From DASUPK01 sp963843085 (GTDB lineage: Bacteria; Actinomycetota; Thermoleophilia; Solirubrobacterales; 70-9), in contig CAWJJG010000010.1 of NCBI GenBank assembly GCA_963843085.1, positions 1 through 64,000 of the forward strand: a stretch of 64,000 nt of DNA. The letters run 5' to 3'. How positions within the stretch are numbered: position 1 is the first letter of the stretch; every line of letters begins with the position of its first letter. The notes under the pieces are model-generated. The model was not told where the DNA came from and did no database searches. It worked only from the letters and a program-made list of their open reading frames with translations. The position numbers and the translations under genes were made by a program. Below are positions 1 to 7,421 of this stretch, in pieces.

Positions 1-2
1 GG

Positions 3-212
3 ATGGCGCAGACGATGCGCCAGGAGGCGGACGCCTACCTGATCGTGGGCAAAGATCTGGTCCTGCCCCTGGTCTCGATGGGCCCCGCGGGCGAACGGCT
101 GCTCGCCAAGACGTGCATCCCGCGGGGAGGCATCTCCGAAAAGGCACGCCGGCGACGGAATGAGCGTCGCCGTCGTGCTCGCGCTTCGCGTCGAGCGCGA
201 CGTGGTCGATGA
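3..212 (+). CDS. hypothetical protein, possibly the C-terminal end of a gene starting upstream
   Basis: An open frame of up to 69 codons that may continue leftward out of the window. The first 45 codons have the G/C-ending usage of the neighbouring genes, so coding is plausible. The last 25 residues are almost all Arg/Ala and rich in charge, which looks like a basic tail or read-out into non-coding sequence. No family recognised. The ATG at position 3 is only the first visible start; no ribosome binding site can be judged. Confidence 0.4.
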   Translation: MAQTMRQEADAYLIVGKDLVLPLVSMGPAGERLLAKTCIPRGGISEKARRRRNERRRRARASRRARRGR

Positions 213-240
213 ACGGAGACCAGGCACTAGGTTTGACCGC

Positions 241-393
241 ATGATCGCGCTGTTCATCATCCTCGTGCTCCTGCTCATCCTCATCCCGATCATCGTTGCC
301 GCGTTCTTCATGATCGGAGTCGTCTGGATCGCCACCGCGCTCATCGTCGCTTTCCTCAAGTTCCTTACCTCGATCCGGGTGGAGCGGAGATGA
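241..393 (+). CDS. small single-pass membrane protein (50 aa)
   Basis: A 50-residue protein that is mostly one long hydrophobic stretch (Ile/Leu/Val/Phe, about residues 2-45) ending in a short basic tail, so a small membrane protein with one long or two short helices. A longer in-frame start at 160 would add an Arg-rich, non-hydrophobic leader and looks wrong. Its stop overlaps the next start as ATGA, so it is probably co-translated with the receiver-domain gene. Function unknown. Confidence 0.55.
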   Translation: MIALFIILVLLLILIPIIVAAFFMIGVVWIATALIVAFLKFLTSIRVERR

Positions 394-770
394 GCGAGGC
401 GCTCTTACGCGTCTGGCTCGATGACGATCTGGTCGACCGGCGAGCGCCTGAGCGTTGGGTCCACGTCACCACGGCCTGGGAAGCGATGAGGCTGCTGAAC
501 GCCGGTCGGGTCGTCGAGCTCTCGCTGGACCATGATCTCTCCGATGACGAGCGCTTCGGGCGTGGGGTGGACGTGGTCGACTTCATCGCCGAGCAGCAGG
601 AGGTCCACGGCCGCGATCTCTGGCCGCGCGACGGGATCAGTCTCCACACGGGGAACCCGGTCGGCCGTGACGCGATGGCGCGGACGATCCGCAGATATGC
701 GGAGAAGGCGGGTCTCGCCGTCAGCGAGTCCTGGGAGGGCGGCCAGCCCAAGTTCACGTTCGACCGCTGA
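390..770 (+). CDS. cyclic-phosphate processing receiver domain protein
   Basis: A 126-residue protein that looks like a stand-alone cyclic-phosphate processing receiver domain (cPPR, PF20274-type). It starts with a beta strand ending in D-D-D, followed by a variable segment, a Thr, and the diagnostic LSLDHDLSDDE motif at about residues 47-57; a conserved SLHTGNPVG segment lies near residue 85. The family was predicted from comparative genomics to handle 2',3'-cyclic-phosphate ends of RNA or nucleotides. It sits just upstream of a riboswitch-led operon but ends before that promoter. The family call is confident; the biochemical role is inference. Confidence 0.8.
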   Translation: MSEALLRVWLDDDLVDRRAPERWVHVTTAWEAMRLLNAGRVVELSLDHDLSDDERFGRGVDVVDFIAEQQEVHGRDLWPRDGISLHTGNPVGRDAMARTIRRYAEKAGLAVSESWEGGQPKFTFDR

Positions 771-774
771 CCTC

Positions 775-802
775 TTGACAATTCCGCGCGACCCCGTAGG
801 GT
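775..802 (+). promoter_or_regulatory. sigma70-type promoter for the riboswitch operon
   Basis: A perfect -35 hexamer TTGACA (775-780) is followed after 16 bp by TAGGGT (797-802), a fair actinobacterial -10. The predicted start at about 808-811 coincides with the first base of the riboswitch P1 stem, which supports both calls. Confidence 0.7.
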
Positions 803-810
803 CGGCGCGT

Positions 811-905
811 CCATCAAGAGCGACCGAGGGGCCCGGCCCTGTGACGTCGCAGCAACCGACCGAGACCTCAGGGTCAGGGTGCGGTGCTACTGCCGGGACC
901 GATGG
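811..905 (+). promoter_or_regulatory. SAM-I-like (S-box) riboswitch
   Basis: The leader has the conserved blocks of the SAM-I/S-box aptamer in the right order: ATCAAGAG at 813, GAGGGG...GGCCC at 826-839, TGA then GCAACC at 851-856, and a GGTGCTACTGCC block at 883-894. P1 is formed by CCATC (811-815) and GATGG (901-905), extendable by T810-A906. The 3' strand of P1 overlaps the Shine-Dalgarno GGAGG (904-908). Ligand binding would therefore be expected to hide the ribosome binding site, giving translational OFF control. The aptamer match is seen directly; ligand identity is by family resemblance. SAM-IV is the main alternative class. Confidence 0.82.
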
Positions 906-917
906 AGGTGAATCCGA

Positions 918-1088
918 TTGTTCTTCCCAGGCAAGTACCGCACGATCGTCGTCGAGCCCGTTGAGGGGCCGATTCGAAAGAAGGAGGCGCCTTCCAGGCC
1001 GGTTCATGAGCCGTCGCGAAAGCGCCCAACGCAGCCGAAGAGGAGGCCGGCCAAGGTCTCGTCCGGCCGCATGCGGGCGGCCCGATGA
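918..1088 (+). CDS. small basic protein under riboswitch control (56 aa)
   Basis: A 56-residue reading frame starting at TTG 918, nine bases after the GGAGG that overlaps the riboswitch P1. The N-terminus (FFPGKYRTIVVEP) looks like a short beta-rich segment; the rest is Lys/Arg/Pro-rich and probably disordered. Its stop overlaps the next start in the sequence ATGA (1085-1088), the hallmark of translational coupling. No family recognised. The choice of TTG rests on ribosome-binding-site spacing and the overlap; a GTG at 908 lies inside the Shine-Dalgarno and gives only a very short frame. Confidence 0.6.
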   Translation: MFFPGKYRTIVVEPVEGPIRKKEAPSRPVHEPSRKRPTQPKRRPAKVSSGRMRAAR

Positions 1089-1660
1089 GGCCGCCTATGC
1101 CGCGCCACGAGGACTGCGTCGGCGCGACGACAATCGTCGCCGAGAAGCTGCACGGCTTGCGGGCCTGGCATATCGGCGTCGACCAGGAGGGAGCGATTCG
1201 CCTCTCCGGCCTCCACCTGAACGAACCATGGCCTCATGCGGGAAAGACCAACTGGGCCTGCTGCTCCCGCACGCATGTGCGCAAGCACAAGGCCCCGGCT
1301 GCCCAATGCAACTGCGGTCTGTACGCGCTTCATCCGTGGAGCGCCGAGGACAGGACTGAGCTTCAGCCCGAAGTCCATGGACGGCTATCGGTCGTCGGAG
1401 TCGTCGAGGCCTGGGGGCAGGTTCAACTCCACGAAGAGGGCTTCAGGGCGCAGTTCGCGCGACCCGCCGCACTCGCAGTGCTCGGCGCTTCACCGGATTC
1501 TGGCTATGGCCGGCTGGTGGCCGAGGTGGCTCGCGGTCACCGAGCCGAGCTGATGGAGGCGGCCGACATCCCGGCGCTCGCCCGGAACTGCGAGCTCCGA
1601 GGACTCGGGTTCAGCAAGAAGACAGTGCGCCGACTGCTGACCCGGGACCGGAAGGGCTAG
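1085..1660 (+). CDS. cysteine/histidine-rich protein of unknown function, riboswitch operon
   Basis: A 191-residue soluble protein. A Cys/His cluster at about residues 58-80 (CCSRTH, KH, then CNCGLYA) suggests a bound metal, probably zinc. It is followed by a GVVEAWGQVQLHEEGFR segment that looks like a small beta domain, and by an Arg/Lys-rich C-terminal helix with a helix-turn-helix flavour. I do not recognise the function. It is coupled to the upstream 56-residue gene and should share the SAM-class riboswitch. ATG 1085 is chosen for the ATGA overlap; ATG 1097 is the alternative. Confidence 0.7.
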   Translation: MRPPMPRHEDCVGATTIVAEKLHGLRAWHIGVDQEGAIRLSGLHLNEPWPHAGKTNWACCSRTHVRKHKAPAAQCNCGLYALHPWSAEDRTELQPEVHGRLSVVGVVEAWGQVQLHEEGFRAQFARPAALAVLGASPDSGYGRLVAEVARGHRAELMEAADIPALARNCELRGLGFSKKTVRRLLTRDRKG

Positions 1661-1733
1661 TCGTTCGTTGCGGTTCGGGTGCGCCACCGAGGGCCATCGG
1701 AGTGGTGCCCAGGCCCTCGATGCGCTCCCCGGA

Positions 1734-1982
1734 TCAGACCTTGGCTTCGACCTTGTCGCCTGCCTCCTCGGCAGTTTCCTTAGCGTCCTCGGTGCGATCC
1801 CCGACCTTCGACCGGACATCGTCCAGCGCCTCACGGGCGCGGCTGATCGCGGAGTCGATCTTGCCCCGCAGCTCCTCCTGCGCCAGCTGACTCGCCTTCT
1901 TCAGCTCGTCGAGCGCTGCTTCGAGGTGCTCGGTTGCCGTCTTCTCGGCTCCGTCCGTCTTCTCGTGCTTGCGTCCCAGCAT
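1734..1982 (-). CDS. small amphipathic helical stress-like protein
   Basis: An 82-residue, highly charged, Ala/Glu/Lys-rich protein predicted to be one long amphipathic helix (heptad-like ELKKASQLAQEELRGK). This resembles CsbD/YtxH-C-like or apolipoprotein-like small stress proteins, but no specific family motif is visible. Monocistronic; the SnoaL-like gene starts upstream on the same strand with its own ribosome binding site. The 70 bases between its stop and the convergent gene ending at 1660 hold nothing recognisable. Confidence 0.6.
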   Translation of the reverse strand: MLGRKHEKTDGAEKTATEHLEAALDELKKASQLAQEELRGKIDSAISRAREALDDVRSKVGDRTEDAKETAEEAGDKVEAKV

Positions 1983-2016
1983 CTGTGATTCCTTTCGTTG
2001 AAGGGGAAAGTCGCGG

Positions 2017-2403
2017 CTAGGCGAGTGCCTTGACCGCCGTGGCGGTGTCGCCGTAGAACTCCGCGTGCTCGATCTTGCCGTCGTCGACCTTGTAGAGCCA
2101 GATCGAGTGGCCGGTCAGGTCGTTCCCGCTCTTCGTCGTGCCCACGCCCTCGACCGTGACGACCACGTGGCCGCCATCGGCCTCGAGGAACTCCTTCGGC
2201 TCCGGCTTGACCTCCTCGAAGTTGGAGGCGAACTTGCCGATCATCTCCTTGAAGCCCTCCGGGCCGGTGTAGGTGCCGCCCCAGGGGAGGCTCTCGGGGA
2301 CGACGATCTCGGCCGAGTCGCTCGTGGTCGCCGTTGCGGCGTCCATGTCGCCCTTGGCGAAGGCGTCCCAACCACTCTTGACTGTGTCTGCATTTGCACC
2401 CAT
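2017..2403 (-). CDS. SnoaL-like / NTF2-fold protein
   Basis: A 128-residue protein of the SnoaL-like polyketide-cyclase/NTF2 superfamily: an N-terminal helix (DTVKSGWDAFAKGDMDAA), a central strand pair around WGGTYTGPEGF, and a C-terminal beta sheet ending HAEFYGDTATAVKAL, as in the YesE/SnoaL group. Such proteins are small cone-shaped barrels that bind hydrophobic ligands; no catalytic assignment is possible. The start is placed at MGANAD because AAGGAG lies seven bases upstream; an in-frame start at 2436 would add an unlikely leader. Confidence 0.75.
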   Translation of the reverse strand: MGANADTVKSGWDAFAKGDMDAATATTSDSAEIVVPESLPWGGTYTGPEGFKEMIGKFASNFEEVKPEPKEFLEADGGHVVVTVEGVGTTKSGNDLTGHSIWLYKVDDGKIEHAEFYGDTATAVKALA

Positions 2404-2624
2404 TCGGTGTCTCCTTGCGGATATAGGCGAATCCACCGAGCCGGTGAGGTAACGCCCTTAGAGAGTGAACACCGGCCCCGCAGTCAAATCAGTAGTCCCC
2501 ATCTCGCGCCTCGTGGCGCAGATCGCGCCGTCGGTGGCTTTCCGGTGGGGATTGAGCTTTCGGCCGCAGGGCCAGCCTCTATCGACAGTACTCCGATTGA
2601 GCGCCCGAAACGAGGCGGCCATAT

Positions 2625-3287
2625 TTACTTCGGCTGCTTAACAACCCGCATGTAAGGGAGCGGCGTCTCCCAGCCATCGGGGAAGAGCTCCTTCGCGTCG
2701 TCGTCCGAGACCGAGCCCGAGATGATCACGTCGTCGCCCTGCTGCCACTGGGCCGGGGTCGCGACCTTCTTGTTCGCCGTCAGCTGGAGCGAGTCGATCA
2801 CTCGCAGCACTTCGTCGAAGTTGCGGCCGGTGGTCATCGGATAGACCAGGATCAGCTTGATCTTCTTGTCCGGGCCGATCACGAAGACGTTGCGGAGCGT
2901 CTGGTTGTCGGCCGGGGTGCGGTCGGTCGGGTCGCCGGAGACGTCGCCCGGGAGCATCCCGTAGGCCTTGGCGATCTGGTGGTCCGAGTCGGAGATGATC
3001 GGGTAGTTCGGCGCCGTGCCCTGGGTCTCCTCGATCTCCTTGGACCACTTCTCGTGGTTGTCCATCGGGTCGGTCGAGAGGCCGGCGATCTTGACGCCGC
3101 GCTTGTCGAACTCCGGCTTGATCGAGGCCATGTAGCCGAGCTCGGTGGTGCAGACCGGGGTGAAGTCGCGGGGGTGGGAGAACAGGACGGCCCAGCCGTC
3201 GCCGATCCAGTCGTGGAAGTCCATTGGGCCCTCCGTGGTCTCCGCGTGGAAGTCGGGGGCCGTGTCGTTGATGGTGAGAAGAGCCAT
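2625..3287 (-). CDS. 1-Cys peroxiredoxin (Prx6 family)
   Basis: A 220-residue peroxiredoxin. The peroxidatic cysteine is Cys46 in PVCTTELG, preceded by SHPRDFTP; no other cysteine is visible, which makes it 1-Cys. The extended C-terminal arm (residues about 165-220) and the DRTPADNQTLRNVFVIGP region are typical of the Prx6/AhpC2 class. It reduces hydrogen, alkyl or lipid peroxides in the cytoplasm using an external thiol. ATG 3287 is chosen for the GGAGAGGAAAG just upstream. It is divergent from a TetR gene, with a shared 137-bp promoter region. Confidence 0.92.
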   Translation of the reverse strand: MALLTINDTAPDFHAETTEGPMDFHDWIGDGWAVLFSHPRDFTPVCTTELGYMASIKPEFDKRGVKIAGLSTDPMDNHEKWSKEIEETQGTAPNYPIISDSDHQIAKAYGMLPGDVSGDPTDRTPADNQTLRNVFVIGPDKKIKLILVYPMTTGRNFDEVLRVIDSLQLTANKKVATPAQWQQGDDVIISGSVSDDDAKELFPDGWETPLPYMRVVKQPK

Positions 3288-3408
3288 TTCTTTCCTCTCC
3301 AAGTCTTGTGTTGCGATGGCGGATCCGGGAATTACCCGAATCCCGATAAGGATTACATCTTAGCCGCTTGCGGCGAAAGCCCGCCTTCCTGCCCGTCGGC
3401 GCGAAATG

Positions 3409-3421
3409 CTACCTTGGGTAG
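3409..3421. promoter_or_regulatory. palindromic operator candidate of the TetR gene at 3425
   Basis: A perfect inverted repeat CTACC-TTG-GGTAG overlaps the ribosome-binding-site region just before the start at 3425. The position fits autorepression by the TetR product. Its binding has not been shown. Confidence 0.45.
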
Positions 3422-3424
3422 GAA

Positions 3425-4078
3425 ATGGCGACTCGGGCACAGGAGAAGGCCGTTCCGCGCAAACGCGCGGCCCATCTCGGGCCCGAGCGGCGCCGGCCCG
3501 AGGTCCTCGACGCGGCGCTCAAGCTCTTCCTCGTGGGCGGCTATGACGGAACCTCGATGCAGGCCGTGGCCGACGAGGCCGGCGTCACAAAGCCCGTCGT
3601 CTACGCCTGCTTCGACTCAAAGGACGAACTCATGCGCGCGCTGCTCAGCCGCGAGGAGGAGCGGATCCTGGCCGAGATCCAGGCGGCCTTCAAGGACCCC
3701 GACCTCTCCGATCCCGAAACCACCCTGGCCGACGGCTACGTCGGCTTCCTGCGCGCCGTCGGCCACTCACCCGAGGTCTACCGTCTGATCTTCATGGGCG
3801 AGGGGGGCGGCAACGCCGCCGTCGCCGAGCGGATCAGGCGCGGGCGCCAGGCCCAGGTCGACACGCTCAGCGAGCTGGCGCGGACGTGGCTCGAGGAGCG
3901 CAATGGGCATGCCTCGAAGGCCGAGATCGATCGGAAGGCCCGGCTGCTCGGCCACTCGATCGCCGGCCTGGCCGAGGCCGGCGCGCGCCTGCTGCTCTCC
4001 GGCGAGGACGACTGGACGCCGGAGACGCTCGGCCCAGAGCTCGGCCGCTTCGCTGCTGCGGCTCAATCCGCGGTCTGA
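3425..4078 (+). CDS. TetR/AcrR family transcriptional regulator
   Basis: A 217-residue regulator. The N-terminal helix-turn-helix covers about residues 20-70, with the typical TetR core LFLVGGYDGTSMQAVADEAG followed by TKPVVYACFDSKDELM. The C-terminal domain is a variable ligand-binding and dimerisation bundle. Nearly the same recognition-helix sequence (TKPVVY) is found in the TetR at 7455, so the two may recognise related operators. It is divergent from the peroxiredoxin gene and could control it as well as itself. Confidence 0.9.
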   Translation: MATRAQEKAVPRKRAAHLGPERRRPEVLDAALKLFLVGGYDGTSMQAVADEAGVTKPVVYACFDSKDELMRALLSREEERILAEIQAAFKDPDLSDPETTLADGYVGFLRAVGHSPEVYRLIFMGEGGGNAAVAERIRRGRQAQVDTLSELARTWLEERNGHASKAEIDRKARLLGHSIAGLAEAGARLLLSGEDDWTPETLGPELGRFAAAAQSAV

Positions 4079-4181
4079 TTTCTTGCTGGCACCGGGGCGG
4101 AACGCTGCGCGCCGCAACTCAGGTGTAAGTGCGTCCGACTCCAGAAGATGCGGTGCAGCACGGTGTTACACTGATTCGACG

Positions 4182-4451
4182 GTGCCCACGAAACGACCTC
4201 GCCACATGATCACCGAGACGCCTCCCGTGGAGGACGCGCTCGCCGAGCTGCGCGATGCGCTCGGCAATGAGCGCGTCGACTTCTCGGAGCTCGTCATCAT
4301 CGGAGCCCGGGCCAAGGCCCGCGAGCTGAGGGGGGACGGCGTCGCAGGCAGACGCGCCCGCAGTCGCCTCGCCGAGGAGGTCCGCTCGCGATCGATACCC
4401 ATCGATGTCGAGGCGGCCGACGAGGTGAAGCGCATCCGCCTCCCGCGCTGA
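4182..4451 (+). CDS. VapB-like antitoxin
   Basis: A small 81-89-residue protein directly before a PIN-domain toxin, with stop and start overlapping as TGATG. Its core (ELVIIGARAKARELRGDG) and the length fit a VapB-type antitoxin, although no clear AbrB or ribbon-helix-helix signature is visible. The N-terminus probably binds DNA and the basic C-terminal third would wrap the toxin. GTG 4182 lies ten bases after a TACACT -10-like hexamer, suggesting a leaderless message; ATG 4206 is the alternative start. Confidence 0.6.
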   Translation: MPTKRPRHMITETPPVEDALAELRDALGNERVDFSELVIIGARAKARELRGDGVAGRRARSRLAEEVRSRSIPIDVEAADEVKRIRLPR

Positions 4452-4870
4452 TGCTGTTGCTCGACAACTCGGCCTGGGCGCGGCTCGGCGATCTGCGCCT
4501 CGATGCGGTGCGGCTGGAGGAGGTCGCCGAGTGGATCGAGGTCGCAGAGCTTGCTTCCTGTTTGCCCTTCATTCTCGAGGCCGGGTACTCCGCCCGCTCC
4601 GCCGCCGACCATGAGCGGGTAGTGGCGGATCTCTACATGCTGCCCTGGGTCGACGTCACTCCGGCGGTCTCGCGCCTCGCGATTCAGGCCCAGCGCGAGC
4701 TGGCGCGGGTGGGCCATCACCGTGTTCCGCCCGCCGATCTGATCATTGCCGCCTGTGCGCACTCCGAAGGTGCCGGCGTTCTGCACTACGACAGCGACTA
4801 CGACGTGATCGCGGAGCGAAGCGGCCTCGAGTTCCGCAGCGAGTGGCTCGCGCCGGCGGGCGCCCTCTGA
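4451..4870 (+). CDS. VapC-like PIN domain ribonuclease toxin
   Basis: A 139-residue PIN-domain protein. The metal-binding acidic residues of the fold are visible: Asp5 in LLLDNSAW, a Glu near residue 43 (ILEAGYS), Asp near 97 (PPADLIIAA) and the YDSDYD motif near residue 116. VapC proteins cleave tRNA or rRNA in a magnesium-dependent way and are neutralised by the cognate VapB encoded just upstream. The 1-bp overlap with the antitoxin gene supports an operon. Confidence 0.85.
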   Translation: MLLLDNSAWARLGDLRLDAVRLEEVAEWIEVAELASCLPFILEAGYSARSAADHERVVADLYMLPWVDVTPAVSRLAIQAQRELARVGHHRVPPADLIIAACAHSEGAGVLHYDSDYDVIAERSGLEFRSEWLAPAGAL

Positions 4871-4891
4871 CTCGCCCTCGGCGGCCCTTCG

Positions 4892-5743
4892 TCAGCTCGC
4901 CACGGCGCAGAGCGCCACGCCGCTGAGCTCGTAACCGTCAGCGCTCGCGAAGGGCTCGAAGGCCTGCTCGACCTCCTCTGCCAGCGCAGCGCGCTCCTCG
5001 GTGGAGAGCCCGCGCACCGCAAGGCCGAATGGGCCGGCCGTGTCGGCCGTGAACTCGAGGTACTGGTCGACGTCCGGGATGCTGAACTGGACCTCGACCT
5101 CCGCGACGCGGACCTCGTCGAACCCGGCCGCTTCGAGCAGCTGCCTGATCCGCTCCTCGCTCCCCATCGCGAAGACCCCCGGCGCCGGCGGCGGCTCGGG
5201 CGGCGGCACGTGCCCCCCCGCGACCAGCTTCATCCCGACGACCGAGAAGAAGGGGTTGCGCTCGGGCGAGCCCCAGACGGCCAGCGCGAGGCGGCCGCCC
5301 GGCCGCAGGACGCGCCGGGTCTCCGTCAGGGCCGCGGCCGTGTCGACCATCAGCATGAACCCGTAGCGGCAGAGCGCCCCGTCGACCGAGTCGTCCTCGA
5401 GCTCGATGTTCTCGGCGTCCATCTGCCGATACTCCGCGTTCTCGATTCCGCGCTCGGCGCCGCGCCGCCGCGCCGCATCCACCATCCCCGCCGAGAAGTC
5501 GGTCGAGATCAGGCGACCGCCCTCGCCGATCCGCTCCGCGGCATCGAAGCCGGTGTCGCCGGCGCCGGCGGCCAGTTCGAGAATGGTCGCTCCCTCGCCC
5601 GGATCCAGCTCGCGCACCAGCCACTCGCGCACCGGGGCCGTGACCTCCTCGATCTGGGGCCGGCGCTTCTCCCAGGTCGGGGCGATCGCCTCGGCGACCT
5701 CGTGCATCGTGGTCCTCAGGTCCTCGCTCGTCTCGCTCGTCAT
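4892..5743 (-). CDS. class I SAM-dependent methyltransferase
   Basis: A 283-residue methyltransferase of the UbiE/Methyltransf_11 type. Motif I is ILELAAGAGDTGFDAAE (about residues 54-70), the acidic SAM-binding residues follow in ISTDFSAGMV, and the post-motif region YRQMDAENIELEDDSVDG is typical. Substrate unknown, probably a small metabolite or lipid. The start at 5743 has GGGAG seven bases upstream; a longer open frame continues upstream but antisense-like composition argues against it. It follows the HD-GYP gene on the same strand with a gap of 35 bp. Confidence 0.88.
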   Translation of the reverse strand: MTSETSEDLRTTMHEVAEAIAPTWEKRRPQIEEVTAPVREWLVRELDPGEGATILELAAGAGDTGFDAAERIGEGGRLISTDFSAGMVDAARRRGAERGIENAEYRQMDAENIELEDDSVDGALCRYGFMLMVDTAAALTETRRVLRPGGRLALAVWGSPERNPFFSVVGMKLVAGGHVPPPEPPPAPGVFAMGSEERIRQLLEAAGFDEVRVAEVEVQFSIPDVDQYLEFTADTAGPFGLAVRGLSTEERAALAEEVEQAFEPFASADGYELSGVALCAVAS

Positions 5744-5778
5744 CTCGTCTCCCTTCAGGACGTCGTTTGCGAAGGACG

Positions 5779-7392
5779 TTAGGTGTGGCCCGGCGAGCCC
5801 GCAATCGGGAGTTCTCCCCATGTGACCAGGCCGTGCTGCATGGCGAACAGGGTGGCGGCGGCGCGGGTCGAGACGCCGGTCTTGCGATAGGCGTTCTGGA
5901 TGTGGCGGTCGGCGGTCTTGGTCGAGATCCCGAGAGCGCGGCCGACCTGCTTGGTCTGCAGGCCGCGCGCGAGCAGGCCGAGAACCTCGACCTCCCGCTC
6001 GGTGAGCCCCGCCGGCCGCTCGAGCTCGGGGGCCGGCTGACCGGCGGCCTCCAGGACCGCGGTGACCGCCTCGGCATCGAGCCTGCCCGCCTCGGCCTCC
6101 CGGGCGAGCTCGTCCGCCGCCTCGTCGTCGCCCATCGCCTCGCGGTGCGGGCGCGGCTCGGTCATCGCGTGGTAGGCGTCCGCGGCCGCCAGCAGGCGGG
6201 CGGGCAGCGAGAGCTCCGGGCCCGACGCCCCGCGGTGGTAGCCGGAGCCGTCCAGGCGCTCGTGGTGGGCACCCGCGGTCGGCGCGAGCTGCGAGAGGAA
6301 GGTCGAGCGCGAGAGGACCCGTTCGGTCTGGTACGGGTGCAGCCGGACCCGCTCCCACTCGTCGGCGTTGAGCGGTCCGGGCTTCTCCCAGGTGCGAGCA
6401 CCGATTCCGACGCGGCCGAGGTCGTGGACGAGCGCGGCCCGGCGCAGGGCGGTCGACTCGGCGTCGTCCAAGCGGCAGCGCTCGGCGGCGGCGCCCGCCA
6501 GCTCGGCGACGCCGCGGCAGTGCCCCGTGAAGTGCGGGGAGATCAGGTCGGCGAAGTCGCCCATCGCGGCGAGCGCCCGATCGAGCCCCTCGCCAGAGAG
6601 CATCGGGTTGGGTCCCGGCTCGCAGGAGATGCACTCCTCCCAGGCGGACTCCCCGTCCTCGGGCCCGAGGATCTCACCGGCGTGCTCCGCTAGAAAGCCG
6701 GCGATCGCCGGGTCGAGACCGCGGCCGGCGTGCTCGCGGACGATCTCCGCGGCCTCCCGCTTGCCGCGAAGCTGCTGCTGGAGGGCCGCATCCGCGGCGA
6801 CGTGGAGGATCCGGATGGCGAGCGGGATCTCGTCTCCCTTGCCGCGACGCAGCGGCCCTTTGCCGTCCCAGCGGTCGGTGAGATAGGCGAGCGGCTCGGC
6901 GTACGACGGCTCCAGGCCGATGCCCTCGGCGAGCATCCCCGCCACCTCGCAGGACGCCGTCAGGTGCGGGCGCTGCTCCCGGGCCAGCCTCGGGATGCCC
7001 CGCGCCGTCTGGAGCGCGCGCACGGGGGTCGCGCGCTCGGGATCGGGCAGCGTTCGCAGCAGGCCGCCGAACACCTGACGGGCGGAGCCGAAGAGGACCG
7101 GATCGAGATTCTCGGTCAGCGAGCCGCCGAAGACCTCGGCGGTCACGTGGGCGTCGGTGGTGCAGCCGGCGTGCGAGAACATGCAGGCGTAGTAAGCCTG
7201 GGAGGCCGTCGCCGGGTCGACCCCGAGCCCTGCCGCCAGCCGGGACCCGATCAGCGTCATGCGCAACCCGTGCTCGAACGGATATCCCATGCCGAGGTCG
7301 GTCGCCAGGCAGAGCGCCGCGACCATTTCCGCGGCGCGAACCTCTTCCTCACCGGGGGGCGCCTGATCCGGCACGCCGCCGACAGTAGCCAA
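5779..7392 (-). CDS. HD-GYP-type phosphohydrolase fused to a LuxR helix-turn-helix
   Basis: A 537-residue protein with an N-terminal degenerate HD-like domain (residues about 20-250), a second HD-GYP-like domain (HD pair in LVHDLGRVG near residue 320, then HHERLDGSGYH near 385) and a C-terminal LuxR/GerE DNA-binding domain (LTEREVEVLGLLARGLQTKQV). The HHE and DG.GY residues are kept, but the proline of GYP is His. It may couple cyclic-dinucleotide or nucleotide hydrolysis to transcription. It is divergent from a TetR gene with tandem palindromes in between, so it may be under that regulator. Confidence 0.85.
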   Translation of the reverse strand: MATVGGVPDQAPPGEEEVRAAEMVAALCLATDLGMGYPFEHGLRMTLIGSRLAAGLGVDPATASQAYYACMFSHAGCTTDAHVTAEVFGGSLTENLDPVLFGSARQVFGGLLRTLPDPERATPVRALQTARGIPRLAREQRPHLTASCEVAGMLAEGIGLEPSYAEPLAYLTDRWDGKGPLRRGKGDEIPLAIRILHVAADAALQQQLRGKREAAEIVREHAGRGLDPAIAGFLAEHAGEILGPEDGESAWEECISCEPGPNPMLSGEGLDRALAAMGDFADLISPHFTGHCRGVAELAGAAAERCRLDDAESTALRRAALVHDLGRVGIGARTWEKPGPLNADEWERVRLHPYQTERVLSRSTFLSQLAPTAGAHHERLDGSGYHRGASGPELSLPARLLAAADAYHAMTEPRPHREAMGDDEAADELAREAEAGRLDAEAVTAVLEAAGQPAPELERPAGLTEREVEVLGLLARGLQTKQVGRALGISTKTADRHIQNAYRKTGVSTRAAATLFAMQHGLVTWGELPIAGSPGHT

Positions 7393-7421
7393 TCCCAGGC
7401 CAGGATCTGCCCTTTTCTGTG

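Noticed and set aside
918..1660. Prophage remnant
   Set aside because: No integrase, terminase, capsid or attachment site is seen nearby; two unknown genes are not enough.
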